39,562 nucleotides of DNA from Verrucomicrobiota bacterium (GCA_963205275.1 CAUJIH010000079.1:1-39562), one strand, 5' to 3'; positions 7,938-16,705 are shown, counted from the stretch's first letter. Notes: generated from the sequence alone by a model not told the origin. Program-made: numbers and translations.

Positions 7938-8424
7938 TTCTCGTCTCGCGAGACGCTCTGTGATGATCGCCTTACTGGTCGGAGCGATTTATCCTGCGCG
8001 TGCTCAGAATTCTTCTGAAGATCGCTCCTCGGATCTTATCCTACCAGAGGTGGACGAGGCGAAGTTGACCGCTCAACAGACGGCGATGCGACAACTCGTG
8101 GGTGAGGAACGTTACGTCCTGCGCGAATCGTCTTGGGGTGGGGAGATCGCATCAGGAAAAGTGAAACTAGTGCAGGCGCAGTTGTTCAAACGCAACGATT
8201 ACCGATTCTGGTTGGCGGTACCGGATCGACGCGCCATCGTGAGCTTGAGTATCTACGACGGGCGGGGAGAGCAGGTGGAGGCTCAGATAGAGACTGGAGA
8301 TTCGACGAATGTGTCGAGCCTAGCGATCAGTCCGGAGCAGACAGGCGTGTATTATCTCCGCATCGCACTGCACGGGGAGCTGGCTCTCACGCAGCGATGG
8401 TCGCTGATTTATGCGTATCGGTGA
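7927..8424 (+). CDS. Exported hypothetical protein, possible PPC-like beta domain
   Basis: 165 residues. A signal peptide with Arg-rich n-region (RLARRSVMIALLVGAIYPARA) is likely cut near residue 26. The C-terminal half (about 90-165) reads as alternating beta strands, VSLSIYDGRGEQV and SPEQTGVYYLRIAL. This resembles bacterial pre-peptidase C-terminal (PPC) domains that bind or stabilise secreted proteins. That similarity is by eye and weak. It overlaps the upstream exported gene by 11 bases, so the two products are probably made together and act in the same compartment. Confidence 0.7.
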   Translation: MRVDSRLARRSVMIALLVGAIYPARAQNSSEDRSSDLILPEVDEAKLTAQQTAMRQLVGEERYVLRESSWGGEIASGKVKLVQAQLFKRNDYRFWLAVPDRRAIVSLSIYDGRGEQVEAQIETGDSTNVSSLAISPEQTGVYYLRIALHGELALTQRWSLIYAYR

Positions 8425-8483
8425 GAGGCATCAAGAGGATTCCGGAATTTAAGCGATCATTCGAGCAGTAAATTTAATTCCGT

Positions 8484-9005
8484 ATGTTGGGCATTGGAAA
8501 AGTGATCGGTGGATTGTTTGGCGTGAAAATGCGCTGGATCGTGACTGCGGGGGTAATCGTGATGGCCGGGATGGGCTGGCGAGGGATTCGTGACTATTCT
8601 CGTCCGGATCAGGGGATAACGCCAGCTTCACAGGCTTCATCCATCGCTCTGAATGCAAACTGGCAGTCTGATCCCGGAGTGGGGCAGGAGATGGTATCAA
8701 ATGGCGACTGGTGGAGTCAGAAGATGATTCAGATGGGAATCAGCTTCATCGTTGCGATGGTAGCCGCATCGATTCTGCGAACGGCCTTTAAGACGGGAGT
8801 GGCGCTGATTACTGTGGTGGGGGCAGTCGTGTGGTGGCTAGATTATCAGGGGTATGTTCACGTATGGAGTCAGTTTAATCAGACTGTGAAGGATGGTAGT
8901 CTCCAAGCGATGACACAGATCCAGGCGGTGGGGCTGTTTCTCAAAGAGCACCTACCCTCGACCGGGGCGTCAGTGATCGGATTTGCGCTGGGACTTAGGC
9001 GATGA
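8484..9005 (+). CDS. Membrane protein, possibly FUN14-like
   Basis: 173 residues with two or three membrane segments: about 15-33 (WIVTAGVIVMAGMGW), 83-113 (SFIVAMVAASILRTAF then VALITVVGAVVWWL) and a small glycine-rich one at the C-terminus. The tail LPSTGASVIGFALGLRR resembles the end of FUN14-family proteins, where a glycine-rich helix closes with GFxLGxR. The middle DYQGYVHV also fits that family. The match is by pattern only. The gene follows the two exported hypotheticals after a 59-base gap and is probably in the same operon. Confidence 0.65.
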   Translation: MLGIGKVIGGLFGVKMRWIVTAGVIVMAGMGWRGIRDYSRPDQGITPASQASSIALNANWQSDPGVGQEMVSNGDWWSQKMIQMGISFIVAMVAASILRTAFKTGVALITVVGAVVWWLDYQGYVHVWSQFNQTVKDGSLQAMTQIQAVGLFLKEHLPSTGASVIGFALGLRR

Positions 9006-9064
9006 AGGCGATCCATCCGTCGCTTGACGATGAGTGTGCGGATTCAATAACCGGACTTTGAAAT

Positions 9065-9108
9065 TCTCTCAGAATCTCGTATCGTAGCACGTGTGTATCT
9101 CTGAGAGA
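9065..9108 (+). promoter_or_regulatory. 9 bp inverted repeat before the membrane zinc protease gene
   Basis: TCTCTCAGA (9065-9073) and TCTGAGAGA (9100-9108) are perfect complements around a 26-base spacer and end 14 bases before ATG 9123. It could be an operator or a leader hairpin. There is no T-tract, so it does not look like a terminator of the preceding gene. Confidence 0.35.
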
Positions 9109-9122
9109 GCGCCCGACTGACT

Positions 9123-9848
9123 ATGATCCAGATTTTTGCGCAACATTCTATGCATTCTCCTCCGATGATGGATCCTTTTTATTTGATTCTGATCGGAGGG
9201 GCGATGCTGGCCAGTTGGCTGGTCAGCAATACGCTGCGACGTCGTTTCGCCGAATATTCTCAAAGTCAGACCGGAGTCACAGGGGCGCAGATCGCAGAGC
9301 GGATGCTCCGTGCTTTCGGAATCAATGATGTGAGAATCGTCTCTGTCCCAGGGCAACTCACCGATCACTACGATCCTCTGAAGAAGACCGTGAACCTGAG
9401 CCAGGATGTGTACTATGGAGCGAACGTCGCAGCAGCTGCTGTCGCCGCACATGAGTGTGGGCACGCTGTGCAACATGCTCAGGCGTATGCGGCGCTGCGA
9501 TTGCGTTCTGCATTAGTGCCGATGGTGAGCATCGCGAGCCGAATGGTGCAGATTGTGCTGCTGATCGGGTTGATTCTAGCGGCATCGGGGAGCGTGATTG
9601 TCCTCGGGATCGGGATTGTTCTCTTTGCGATGACCACTCTGTTTTCCGTCGTGACGCTGCCAGTTGAATTCGACGCCAGCCGTCGAGCACTGGCCTGGCT
9701 GGGACAGTCTCAGGCACTGGGTGGCTTGGATCAGCGAAAGGCAAAGAACGCGCTTTTTTGGGCTGCGATGACGTATGTGGTGGCTGCACTTGCTTCGCTG
9801 GGTCAGCTTCTATACTATGTGTTTCGGTTTATGAATGCACGACGCTGA
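9123..9848 (+). CDS. YugP-type membrane zinc metallopeptidase
   Basis: 241 residues. The family (Pfam Zn_peptidase_2, YugP) consists of membrane-embedded neutral zinc proteases of mostly unknown substrate. Visible are an N-terminal membrane segment (PFYLILIGGAMLASWLV), the YDPLKKTVNLS and YYGANVAAAAVAAHECGHAVQHA region with HEXXH as HECGH (about 115-119), a hydrophobic pair of segments around 135-180, and the later Glu in VTLPVEFDASRRAL, probably the third zinc ligand. The start is uncertain: ATG 9123 gives a short extra leader, while ATG 9165 or 9168 (MMDPFYLI) matches the usual family N-terminus. Confidence 0.88.
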   Translation: MIQIFAQHSMHSPPMMDPFYLILIGGAMLASWLVSNTLRRRFAEYSQSQTGVTGAQIAERMLRAFGINDVRIVSVPGQLTDHYDPLKKTVNLSQDVYYGANVAAAAVAAHECGHAVQHAQAYAALRLRSALVPMVSIASRMVQIVLLIGLILAASGSVIVLGIGIVLFAMTTLFSVVTLPVEFDASRRALAWLGQSQALGGLDQRKAKNALFWAAMTYVVAALASLGQLLYYVFRFMNARR

Positions 9849-9897
9849 TATTGTTCTGACTCAGGATATTGGTGCTTGAAAGACCTGCATCGGAGGT

Positions 9898-10866
9898 ATG
9901 AAATTGGAGACGCATCACCGCCCTAAGCTGGTTCATGTGATCGTGAATCCCGCGCCCTCACGGCGTGTTCCAGTCTTGGGAATTGTTAATCATGTGTTTC
10001 GGCGTGCTGGAATCCGGTGGAATGTGTCTGTGACGCACGAATTTGGTGACGGGGCACGATTCGCCCGTCAGGCGATTGAACAGGAAAGCGAGGTGGTGGC
10101 CGTGTATGGAGGCGATGGGACGGTAAAGGATGTAGCGACGGGGCTGCTGGGGACGGATGTTCCCTTGCTAATTCTGGGCGGAGGCACGGGCAATCTGGTG
10201 GCGGCTGAGTTGTTGTTGCCTTCTCGATTGACCGATGCATGTGAATTGCTCAAAGGAGAAATCTTTGCTACCCGTAGAATTGATGTGGGAATGATGGGTG
10301 ATCACCCCTTTCTCCTGCGGCTGGGGTGTGGTCTGGAGGTGAGTGCGGTGCAAGCGTCTCGCGATTTGAAAGATCATGTGGGGAAGTGGGCCTACATCTG
10401 GACGGCTCTGAAATCCAGTCACGGCACGATGCCGGAGGCGGATTATGAACTCGTTCTGGATGGACGCGAGACCATCAAGGCCTCAGGAGTGGCTTGTGTC
10501 GTCGCGAATGTGGGGACGATCGGAGTGGGGCGGCTCACGCTGGCTCCGTCGGTGAATATTTCTGACGGGAAGTTGGATGTCTTTCTGCTCAAACGGATGG
10601 ACATCGAGAGCCTGATTCAACTGGCGGGGAAGATGACAGGACTGGATCGGTTGATTCAGGATAAGCAGGCGGATTTGCGGAATGCCACCCATGCAGTAGC
10701 GCACTGGCAGGTGGAATCAGTGAAGATCGCTTCTAGCCCGGCGCTGGAAATTCAGGTGGACGGTGATTTGGTCGGGATGACACCTCAGGAGATCCGAGTG
10801 CTGCCGCAGTCTCTCAATGTGGTCGTCCACGAAAGGCGAGCCATGAGAGCGAAGAAGAGCATCTGA
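9898..10866 (+). CDS. Diacylglycerol kinase-like lipid kinase (YegS/DgkB family)
   Basis: 322 residues with the DAGK catalytic fold: IVNP near the N-terminus, the nucleotide-binding GGDGTVKDVATGL, and LGGGTGNLVA. The later RLTLAPSVNISDGKLDVFLL and QVDGD strands are typical of the C-terminal beta domain. Such enzymes phosphorylate diacylglycerol, ceramide-like or related lipids; the substrate is not set by sequence. The start may need care: GGAGG (9892-9896) lies only one base from ATG 9898 but 7 bases from an in-frame TTG at 9904, so initiation at 9904 is possible. The difference is two residues. Confidence 0.88.
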   Translation: MKLETHHRPKLVHVIVNPAPSRRVPVLGIVNHVFRRAGIRWNVSVTHEFGDGARFARQAIEQESEVVAVYGGDGTVKDVATGLLGTDVPLLILGGGTGNLVAAELLLPSRLTDACELLKGEIFATRRIDVGMMGDHPFLLRLGCGLEVSAVQASRDLKDHVGKWAYIWTALKSSHGTMPEADYELVLDGRETIKASGVACVVANVGTIGVGRLTLAPSVNISDGKLDVFLLKRMDIESLIQLAGKMTGLDRLIQDKQADLRNATHAVAHWQVESVKIASSPALEIQVDGDLVGMTPQEIRVLPQSLNVVVHERRAMRAKKSI

Positions 10867-10965
10867 GTGTTTTTGCGCTGTGAATCGTAAAAAAGGAGGA
10901 GAAGACGCGATCTGAGGTTGAATTCGCTGTTGAATCGCGCAAACTCAGATATTTAACAAGATTTA

Positions 10966-12102
10966 ATGATTTCGGGGAAACAGCTTGTGATTGCCTGTGG
11001 CGGAACGGGGGGACACCTCTTTCCGGGGATTGCTGTGGCTGAAGAGTGGCGCAGACAAGGAGGCGATGTCTGCCTGTTGATCTCGGAGAAGCAGATTGAT
11101 GCTCTCGCGGCAGAGGGCTTTGGGCATCTGCGCTTTGTTCGCATGCCGTCGGTGGCGATGTCAGGGATACTCTCTCCTCGAATGCCGGGATTTCTCCTCG
11201 GATTTCTGAAGTCGTTTTTCGAGTGTCGACGACTCCTGCGCGAGGTGAAGGCCGACGCGGTGCTCGGTATGGGTGGTTTTACCTCGACTCCGCCGTTGAT
11301 GGCTGGAAAATGGCTGGGGCTGCCTACGTTTGTCCATGAGTCGAATGCGATCCCCGGTAAGGCCAATCGGATCAATGCGAAGTTCTCTCGCGTTGTTCTG
11401 ACCGGTTTTGAAGACTGTGCTTCGCTCTTTAGCGGGCGATCGCCCGTGGTGACGGTGGGCACACCTTTGCGGCCGGCGTTAGTGAATCGTCCGACTCGTG
11501 AGGAGGGGCGTGATTTCTTCGGTCTTCGTCCGGAGGGAAAAGTGCTGCTGGTGATGGGAGGTAGTCAGGGTGCGCGGAGGATTAATGAACTGGTCGCGGC
11601 GAGTCTTCCGGACTTCGAGCAAGCCGGAATCCAAGTGCTGCACATCAGTGGACCTGCTGACTTCGATTTGGTGAGTCCTGCGTATGAGAGCCACCCGGAG
11701 GCAGGTGTTCTGCGGGCGTTTTGTTCTGAGATGCAGTTTGCGCTCGCTGCTGCGGACTTGGCCGTCTGTCGAGCTGGGGCTTCGACGCTGAGCGAACTTG
11801 CTCATTTTGGTATCCCTTCGATCCTGATCCCGTATCCCTTCGCCGCTGAGGATCATCAGACCAAGAATGCAGCGATCTTTCAGAGAGCAGGTGCTGCGGA
11901 ATTGTGGCGACAGAGCGAACTGGATGAAAGCACTTTCTGTGAGCGAATCCGTGTGATGATTACTGATGATGAGAGGCTCCGGGCTCTGTCTGACTCAGCA
12001 CTTTCTCTTGATGCCGTGAGCGCATCGGAGAGAGTCTGTCAGGTGATCTCGGATCGCATTTCCGAAATAGAACAAACCTGCTGTGGACTGATCGATTGTT
12101 AG
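10966..12102 (+). CDS. murG: UDP-GlcNAc:lipid I N-acetylglucosaminyltransferase MurG
   Basis: MurG adds GlcNAc to lipid I on the inner face of the membrane, producing lipid II. 378 residues. Conserved motifs are ACGGTGGHLFPGIAVAEE (G-loop 1), the VLGMGGFTSTPPLMA and HESNAIPGKANR segments, the second G-loop VMGGSQGARRIN, and the donor site CRAGASTLSELAHFGIPSILIPYPFAAEDHQTKNA. It opens the cell-wall and division cluster; only 6 bases separate it from murC/murB. The 99-base upstream gap holds a paired ATCTGAG/CTCAGAT (10910-10950), but no convincing promoter. Confidence 0.97.
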   Translation: MISGKQLVIACGGTGGHLFPGIAVAEEWRRQGGDVCLLISEKQIDALAAEGFGHLRFVRMPSVAMSGILSPRMPGFLLGFLKSFFECRRLLREVKADAVLGMGGFTSTPPLMAGKWLGLPTFVHESNAIPGKANRINAKFSRVVLTGFEDCASLFSGRSPVVTVGTPLRPALVNRPTREEGRDFFGLRPEGKVLLVMGGSQGARRINELVAASLPDFEQAGIQVLHISGPADFDLVSPAYESHPEAGVLRAFCSEMQFALAAADLAVCRAGASTLSELAHFGIPSILIPYPFAAEDHQTKNAAIFQRAGAAELWRQSELDESTFCERIRVMITDDERLRALSDSALSLDAVSASERVCQVISDRISEIEQTCCGLIDC

Positions 12103-12108
12103 AATTTT

Positions 12109-14421
12109 ATGAATGATGCTGTCGCTCTATGGGCCGAACGCTTTGCTTATCGTGAAAAGCCTCTCCAAATTCATCTGATCGGGGTGGCTGGCTCCGGGAT
12201 GAGTGGGCTGGCGTCCTTGTTTCTCGGGCTAGGCCATCGTGTTTCAGGATCGGATCGTGTGACTTCGCGAGAAACCGAGCGGCTAGAGAAAGCGGGGCTG
12301 GAGTTTTCGAGTCCTCATTCGGCTGAGGCCGTAGCGAAGGCAGATGTAGTGGTCTATACCAGTGCGATCCGCTCTGATAATCCATCGTATCAGCAGGCGC
12401 TGAGTCTGGGAATTCCCTGCCTACGCCGAGCCGAGGCTCTGTCATCTGTGATGCTGGGGAAGAAAGGGATCGTCGTGGCCGGAACTCACGGAAAGACGAC
12501 GACGTCCTCATTATCAGCGCACGTCTTGCGCACGGGAGGGAAGACTCCCTCGCATTATATCGGAGCTGAGATTCCGATTCTGGGTACCAATGCCAACTGG
12601 GAGGAGAAAGGCGAGTGGTTCGTCGCGGAGGGGGATGAAAGTGATGGCACTTTGGTAGAGTTCCATCCGGAGTATGCGATTTTGCTCAATGTTGAGGCGG
12701 ATCATCTCGACTATTATGCGGATTTGGATGCGATTTGTGCCGTGTTCGGCCAATTCTGCGATCAGACGAGAGGCAAGGTCATCTACTGTGCAGAGGACGC
12801 CGGGGCTCGACGGGTTTGCGAGGGGAGGAATCATGTGATCAGCTACGGCTGGACTCCCGACTGCGATTTTTCCGCATCCGATCTTTCGCCGAGAGGCGCG
12901 GGAACGGAGTTCACCGTGCTGCATCGTGGAGAGCCGCTTGGTCGAGTTTTTCTAGGGATCCCTGGTCGACATAATGTGCTGAATTCGCTCGCAGCGATCG
13001 CTCTGGCAGCGGATTTAGGCATCTCATTCGAACGGGTGGATGAGGCTTTAGGTTCGTTTCGCGGTGCAAAGCGTCGATTTGAACTAAAACGGAACAGTGA
13101 GCGGATTACCATTATCGACGACTACGGGCACCATCCATCAGAAATCGCCGCTACAATTCAGACAGCCCGTTCACAACACGCAGGGCGACTGGTTGTGGCC
13201 TTCCAGCCACATCGTTACACACGGACAGAGAAGCTGCGTGAAGAATTTGGACGATGTTTTGACGGGGTGGATGAACTATGGGTAACAGATATTTATCCTG
13301 CCAGTGAGCTGCCCATCCCGAATATAACGGGAGAAACAGTGGTTGAGTCCGTGAAAGAAAATGGTGAGGTCGAGACGGTGATATCTCACCCTGATTTGGC
13401 TACGCTCCATCTCGCCGTGGGACACAGTTTGCGCCCCGGTGATTGGTTCATTACTCTGGGGGCAGGCAATATTCACGAGGTAGGAACGCGTCTGGTCCGC
13501 GATCTGACCGTTCTGGATCGGCTTCGCGAAGTGCTAGGTGAGTCGGATGCTGTCGTGAAGCTCTATGAGCCGATGAGTTTTCATACGACGATGAGAGTCG
13601 GTGGTCCAGCTCAGTTCTGGATCGGGCCGAAGACCGTCGAGGGGCTAGCGAGAATCGTTCGCCATTGTGCAGAGAGCGGCATTCCTCTGCGAGCCGTAGG
13701 TCGAGGATCGAATCTCCTCGTCCGCGATGGTGGGATCCCCGGAGTCGTGGTGAATCCGGTGGATGGAGAATTTAACGAACTCCGCGTAGAGGGGAATACG
13801 ATTCACGTCGGAGCAGGAGTTAAGTTTAAGGCGCTGGCCGCAGCTGCCCAGTCTGCGGGATTGGGCGGCCTAGAGTGGATGGAGGGGATCCCCGGCAATG
13901 TCGGCGGTTGTCTGCGGATGAATGCTGGAGCGATGGGAAGCGAGACTTTTCGTCATGTGCAGAGTGTCCGCATGGTGGATGCGAGAGGGGTGATTATCGA
14001 AAAGTCTGTGGAGGAGATCACCCATCGCTACCGCAATGTGCCGGAGCTGGCGCACAATGTAGCGGTGTCTGCCGTATTCATCGGGACTCCGACTCCCGCC
14101 GATGAGATCGCGGCAAAAATGGAGGCATCGAAGCAAAAGCGAAAGAAGTCTCAACCGATCGCTGCCAGTGCGGGATGTATATTTAAAAATCCCGTCGAAA
14201 TTGGGGCCGGGCAGTTGATCGATGAGGTCGGACTGAAGGAAACAGCGGTCGGACCAGCCCAAGTCAGTGGGGTGCACGGGAACTTCATCGTCAATAAAGG
14301 AGGAGCGAGTGCGAATAATGTGCTGGAACTGATCGCTGGAGTTCAGGAAGCCGCTCGGCAGGCTCGGGGCATCGAATTGGAGACCGAGGTGCAAATCATC
14401 GGGCAGGATGAACCTGTATAA
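12109..14421 (+). CDS. murC-murB: MurC-MurB fusion: UDP-MurNAc:L-alanine ligase / UDP-GlcNAc-enolpyruvate reductase
   Basis: A 770-residue two-domain protein. MurC (1 to about 465) shows HLIGVAGSGMSGLA, the P-loop GTHGKTTTS (about 127-135), EGDESDGT, and DDYGHHPSEIAATI. MurB (about 470-770) shows the FAD-binding HTTMRVGGPAQFW, GRGSNLLVRDGG, GIPGNVGGCLRMNAGA and the active-site SAGCIFKNP. The active-site position usually held by Ser is Cys690 here. MurB makes UDP-MurNAc and MurC adds L-Ala to it, so one chain carries consecutive pathway steps. No stop or frameshift occurs between the domains. Such fusions occur in some Verrucomicrobia-related lineages. Ddl follows after 93 bases. Confidence 0.96.
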   Translation: MNDAVALWAERFAYREKPLQIHLIGVAGSGMSGLASLFLGLGHRVSGSDRVTSRETERLEKAGLEFSSPHSAEAVAKADVVVYTSAIRSDNPSYQQALSLGIPCLRRAEALSSVMLGKKGIVVAGTHGKTTTSSLSAHVLRTGGKTPSHYIGAEIPILGTNANWEEKGEWFVAEGDESDGTLVEFHPEYAILLNVEADHLDYYADLDAICAVFGQFCDQTRGKVIYCAEDAGARRVCEGRNHVISYGWTPDCDFSASDLSPRGAGTEFTVLHRGEPLGRVFLGIPGRHNVLNSLAAIALAADLGISFERVDEALGSFRGAKRRFELKRNSERITIIDDYGHHPSEIAATIQTARSQHAGRLVVAFQPHRYTRTEKLREEFGRCFDGVDELWVTDIYPASELPIPNITGETVVESVKENGEVETVISHPDLATLHLAVGHSLRPGDWFITLGAGNIHEVGTRLVRDLTVLDRLREVLGESDAVVKLYEPMSFHTTMRVGGPAQFWIGPKTVEGLARIVRHCAESGIPLRAVGRGSNLLVRDGGIPGVVVNPVDGEFNELRVEGNTIHVGAGVKFKALAAAAQSAGLGGLEWMEGIPGNVGGCLRMNAGAMGSETFRHVQSVRMVDARGVIIEKSVEEITHRYRNVPELAHNVAVSAVFIGTPTPADEIAAKMEASKQKRKKSQPIAASAGCIFKNPVEIGAGQLIDEVGLKETAVGPAQVSGVHGNFIVNKGGASANNVLELIAGVQEAARQARGIELETEVQIIGQDEPV

Positions 14422-14514
14422 TATTTTCTTTGATTGGAATTGAGATTAGTTCGGAAACGTTGTCCTGATCACGCTTTTTGGAAGCAACAGAGTAAATTTG
14501 AAAAGAATCAAAGT

Positions 14515-15441
14515 ATGATATCAGAAATCAGCAAATTGCATGTGGCCGTTCTGGCGGGTGGTCCGGGATCCGAGCGCGAAGTGTCCCTGGCTTCCGCCCG
14601 GGGCGTCGCTAAAGCTCTGGAGGGTCGAGTTGCCCAAGTCACTCTGGTCGATGTGAAGGGGAAGGGGTTTGAGCTTCCTGTCGGAGCCGACGTCGCATTC
14701 AATGTCATTCACGGAACCTATGGCGAGGATGGAGAATTGCAGGCGGAACTAGAGAGTCGGGGGATTCCCTACACCGGAGCGCGAGAGGTAAGTTCGCGGA
14801 CTGCATTTGACAAAATCTTAAGTAAACGACGCTTTGTGGAAGCCGGGGTCTCGACTCCGAAGTGGGCGTTGATTCATAAGAGTGAAGCGGCTAATCCTTC
14901 CACGCAGATCGGAATTCCATGTGTGGTAAAGCCACCACGAGAGGGATCTAGTGTCGGAGTTCATCTGGTGCGTCAGGCAGAAGACTGGCTGGGAGCTGTC
15001 GAGGATGCGGGACGATTTTCAGACGATCTTTTGGTCGAAGAACTGATTGAGGGAAAGGAGCTAACGGTCGGAATTGTGGGAGATCGTGTACTTCCCGTCA
15101 TTCACATCCAGCCGCGCTCTGGTTTTTACGACATTTCGAACAAGTATCCTTGGATGACCGGCCATGGAGGCACGGATTATTTTTGTCCCGCTGATTTACC
15201 GGAGGAGGTGACTCGCCAAGTGCAGAGCGAAGCACGAAAGGCGCACGATGCGCTAGGAATCGAGATATACTCTCGCGTCGATGTGCTCCTACGCACTGAG
15301 GACGCCCGTCCCTTTGTCCTAGAGGTGAATACCATTCCCGGCATGACGGAGACAAGCCTTCTGCCGAAGGCCGCACGTGCCATCGGATGGGAGTATCCGG
15401 ATCTCTGCGAGCGAATTCTTGCGTTGTCGCTGGCTTCTTAG
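14515..15441 (+). CDS. ddl: D-alanine--D-alanine ligase
   Basis: Makes D-Ala-D-Ala for the peptidoglycan stem peptide, an ATP-grasp enzyme. From ATG 14515 it is 308 residues, the family norm. Motifs: VAVLAGGPGSEREVSLAS (substrate end), HGTYGEDGELQAELE, PCVVKPPREGSSVGV (ATP-grasp), VEELIEGKELTVGIVGD, and the C-terminal FVLEVNTIPGMTETSLLPKAA. An in-frame extension from TTG 14434 is rejected because the extra 27 residues do not fit the family. No Shine-Dalgarno is visible. It lies between murC/murB and ftsQ, as expected in a dcw cluster. Confidence 0.96.
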   Translation: MISEISKLHVAVLAGGPGSEREVSLASARGVAKALEGRVAQVTLVDVKGKGFELPVGADVAFNVIHGTYGEDGELQAELESRGIPYTGAREVSSRTAFDKILSKRRFVEAGVSTPKWALIHKSEAANPSTQIGIPCVVKPPREGSSVGVHLVRQAEDWLGAVEDAGRFSDDLLVEELIEGKELTVGIVGDRVLPVIHIQPRSGFYDISNKYPWMTGHGGTDYFCPADLPEEVTRQVQSEARKAHDALGIEIYSRVDVLLRTEDARPFVLEVNTIPGMTETSLLPKAARAIGWEYPDLCERILALSLAS

Positions 15442-15484
15442 CGGCCGATTCTAGCCTCGACTCTTTTTACGGAAAAGAGGCCGC
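15441..15484 (+). promoter_or_regulatory. Compound stem-loop between ddl and ftsQ
   Basis: GCGGCC (15441-15446) pairs with GGCCGC (15479-15484), and CTCTTTT (15461-15467) with AAAAGAG (15473-15479) across a 5-base loop, separated on one side by a 14-base unpaired segment. It begins in the ddl stop codon. No T-tract follows, so it is more likely an RNA processing or attenuation structure than a simple terminator. Confidence 0.4.
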
Positions 15485-15542
15485 CTGCAGCTGAGAACGT
15501 CTTGTAGATTCCAGTGTGGAGCTTCGTTTTTTAATTCAGAAT

Positions 15543-15570
15543 TTGAAAGATATGAAAACTTTGTTAAATT
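15543..15570 (+). promoter_or_regulatory. Putative ftsQ promoter
   Basis: TTGAAA (15543-15548) and TAAATT (15565-15570) are spaced by 16 bases. A start near 15577 would place the transcript end directly at ATG 15578, giving a leaderless or nearly leaderless ftsQ mRNA. Confidence 0.3.
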
Positions 15571-15577
15571 CTAGTAT

Positions 15578-16663
15578 ATGCGAAGAAAGTCCCCTGGCGC
15601 AAATACTCGAAAGAATCGACTGAAGAGCCTGTTCTCCAGGCGTCAGTCGTCCTCTGAGAGCGACTGGCTGTATTGTGATGAGGACGAGCCTGTGACTCGT
15701 GTTAATCCTCGCAAGCGGTATCAAAGGCGTGCGTTGCTGACAAAGTTGACTGCCATCGCCTGTCTTTTGGTCAGTCTGCCGCTGCTCGGGAAGTGGGCGT
15801 ATGCTCAAATATTTTTTGAGAGCGACGAATTCATTTTAAAACACCTCCTCGTTCAATCTGACGGAAACCTCGACGAATCAAAGCTCATCGAGATCGCCAA
15901 TGTCTCTCCCGGAATGAACCTGATGAAGCTCGACCTAGATCGCATCCAAAATCAGATATGCGCCCTTCCGCAGGTAGAGGCGACAGAGGTCACGCGAGAA
16001 CTCCCGGATCGCCTTCGCATCGCGGTAGAGGAGCGCATCCCCGTCGCTTGGCTCGCCTCGCCAGCCCAAGGGATTCGTCCGTACGATCTCGATCGAGGAT
16101 TTCTGATGGACAAAGACGGCTTTTTGTTCCGTTGTCTGAGTCTGAACGACGGACTCACTTCTCTCCCGTCGATTGAGTCTTTTGAGACAGCCGAACCGAA
16201 GGACGGAGGTGAAATCGAATCATCGGCGGTGCGTGCCGCTCTGAAGTTCATCGTAGCCAGCGATGCGCGATTCTTATCGCAGGGACTCACGATCCGCGAA
16301 GTTCGAATTCGAGAGGGATGGGCGATGGATTGCGAGTATTCCACCGGATTGGTCGCCACTTATCGAGTCGATGATTTCTCGCGAGGAATCGACGATCTGG
16401 CACTGATTCTCGATCAGATGAAGGAGGCTGGAAAAGTTCTGATGAGTGCGAATCTCTTGGCGGAGAAGAATATCCCTGTCACTTTTGACGAGTCGCTGCC
16501 TTCGACAGGAATTGCGATGAAGTCGCAGCAGGCGACGAGTCCAACCCATGTGAAGTCAGTGCTTCCCGACGAGCAGGTGCGTTCTGTCGCTTATCAGGAA
16601 GCGGCAGCGACAGAGCTATCTGCGGAGGAAAAGCATTTGCGATCAATTTTGAAGGGAGGATAA
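15578..16663 (+). CDS. ftsQ: Cell division protein FtsQ
   Basis: 361 residues, bitopic inner-membrane divisome protein. The N-terminal 50 residues are basic and cytoplasmic, followed by one membrane span (about 52-72, KLTAIACLLVSLPLLG). A POTRA domain then begins near residue 82 (ILKHLLVQSDGNLDESKLIEI, with NLMKLDLDRIQNQICALPQVEATEVTRELPDRLRIAVEERIPVAW). A FtsQ beta domain follows, with YDLDRGFLMDKDGFLF. The C-terminal 60 residues are low-complexity Ser/Thr/Glu rich. Position between ddl and ftsA agrees. FtsQ recruits FtsB/FtsL; those genes are not here. Confidence 0.93.
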   Translation: MRRKSPGANTRKNRLKSLFSRRQSSSESDWLYCDEDEPVTRVNPRKRYQRRALLTKLTAIACLLVSLPLLGKWAYAQIFFESDEFILKHLLVQSDGNLDESKLIEIANVSPGMNLMKLDLDRIQNQICALPQVEATEVTRELPDRLRIAVEERIPVAWLASPAQGIRPYDLDRGFLMDKDGFLFRCLSLNDGLTSLPSIESFETAEPKDGGEIESSAVRAALKFIVASDARFLSQGLTIREVRIREGWAMDCEYSTGLVATYRVDDFSRGIDDLALILDQMKEAGKVLMSANLLAEKNIPVTFDESLPSTGIAMKSQQATSPTHVKSVLPDEQVRSVAYQEAAATELSAEEKHLRSILKGG

Positions 16664-16705
16664 GTTTCTCCGGAATCAATAATTAGAACAGGAACCGACT
16701 ATTAC

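Noticed and set aside
7137..9005. Possible defence or toxin-antitoxin module
   Set aside because: The proteins carry signal peptides or membrane spans and no toxin, nuclease or antitoxin motif is visible.
9085..9096. parS-like CACGTG cores (also near 15373, 19419, 33093)
   Set aside because: None has the flanking TTTCACGTGAAA pattern needed for a parS match.
14434..14514. TTG start giving 27 extra residues on Ddl
   Set aside because: The added residues do not resemble Ddl, and ATG 14515 gives the normal length.
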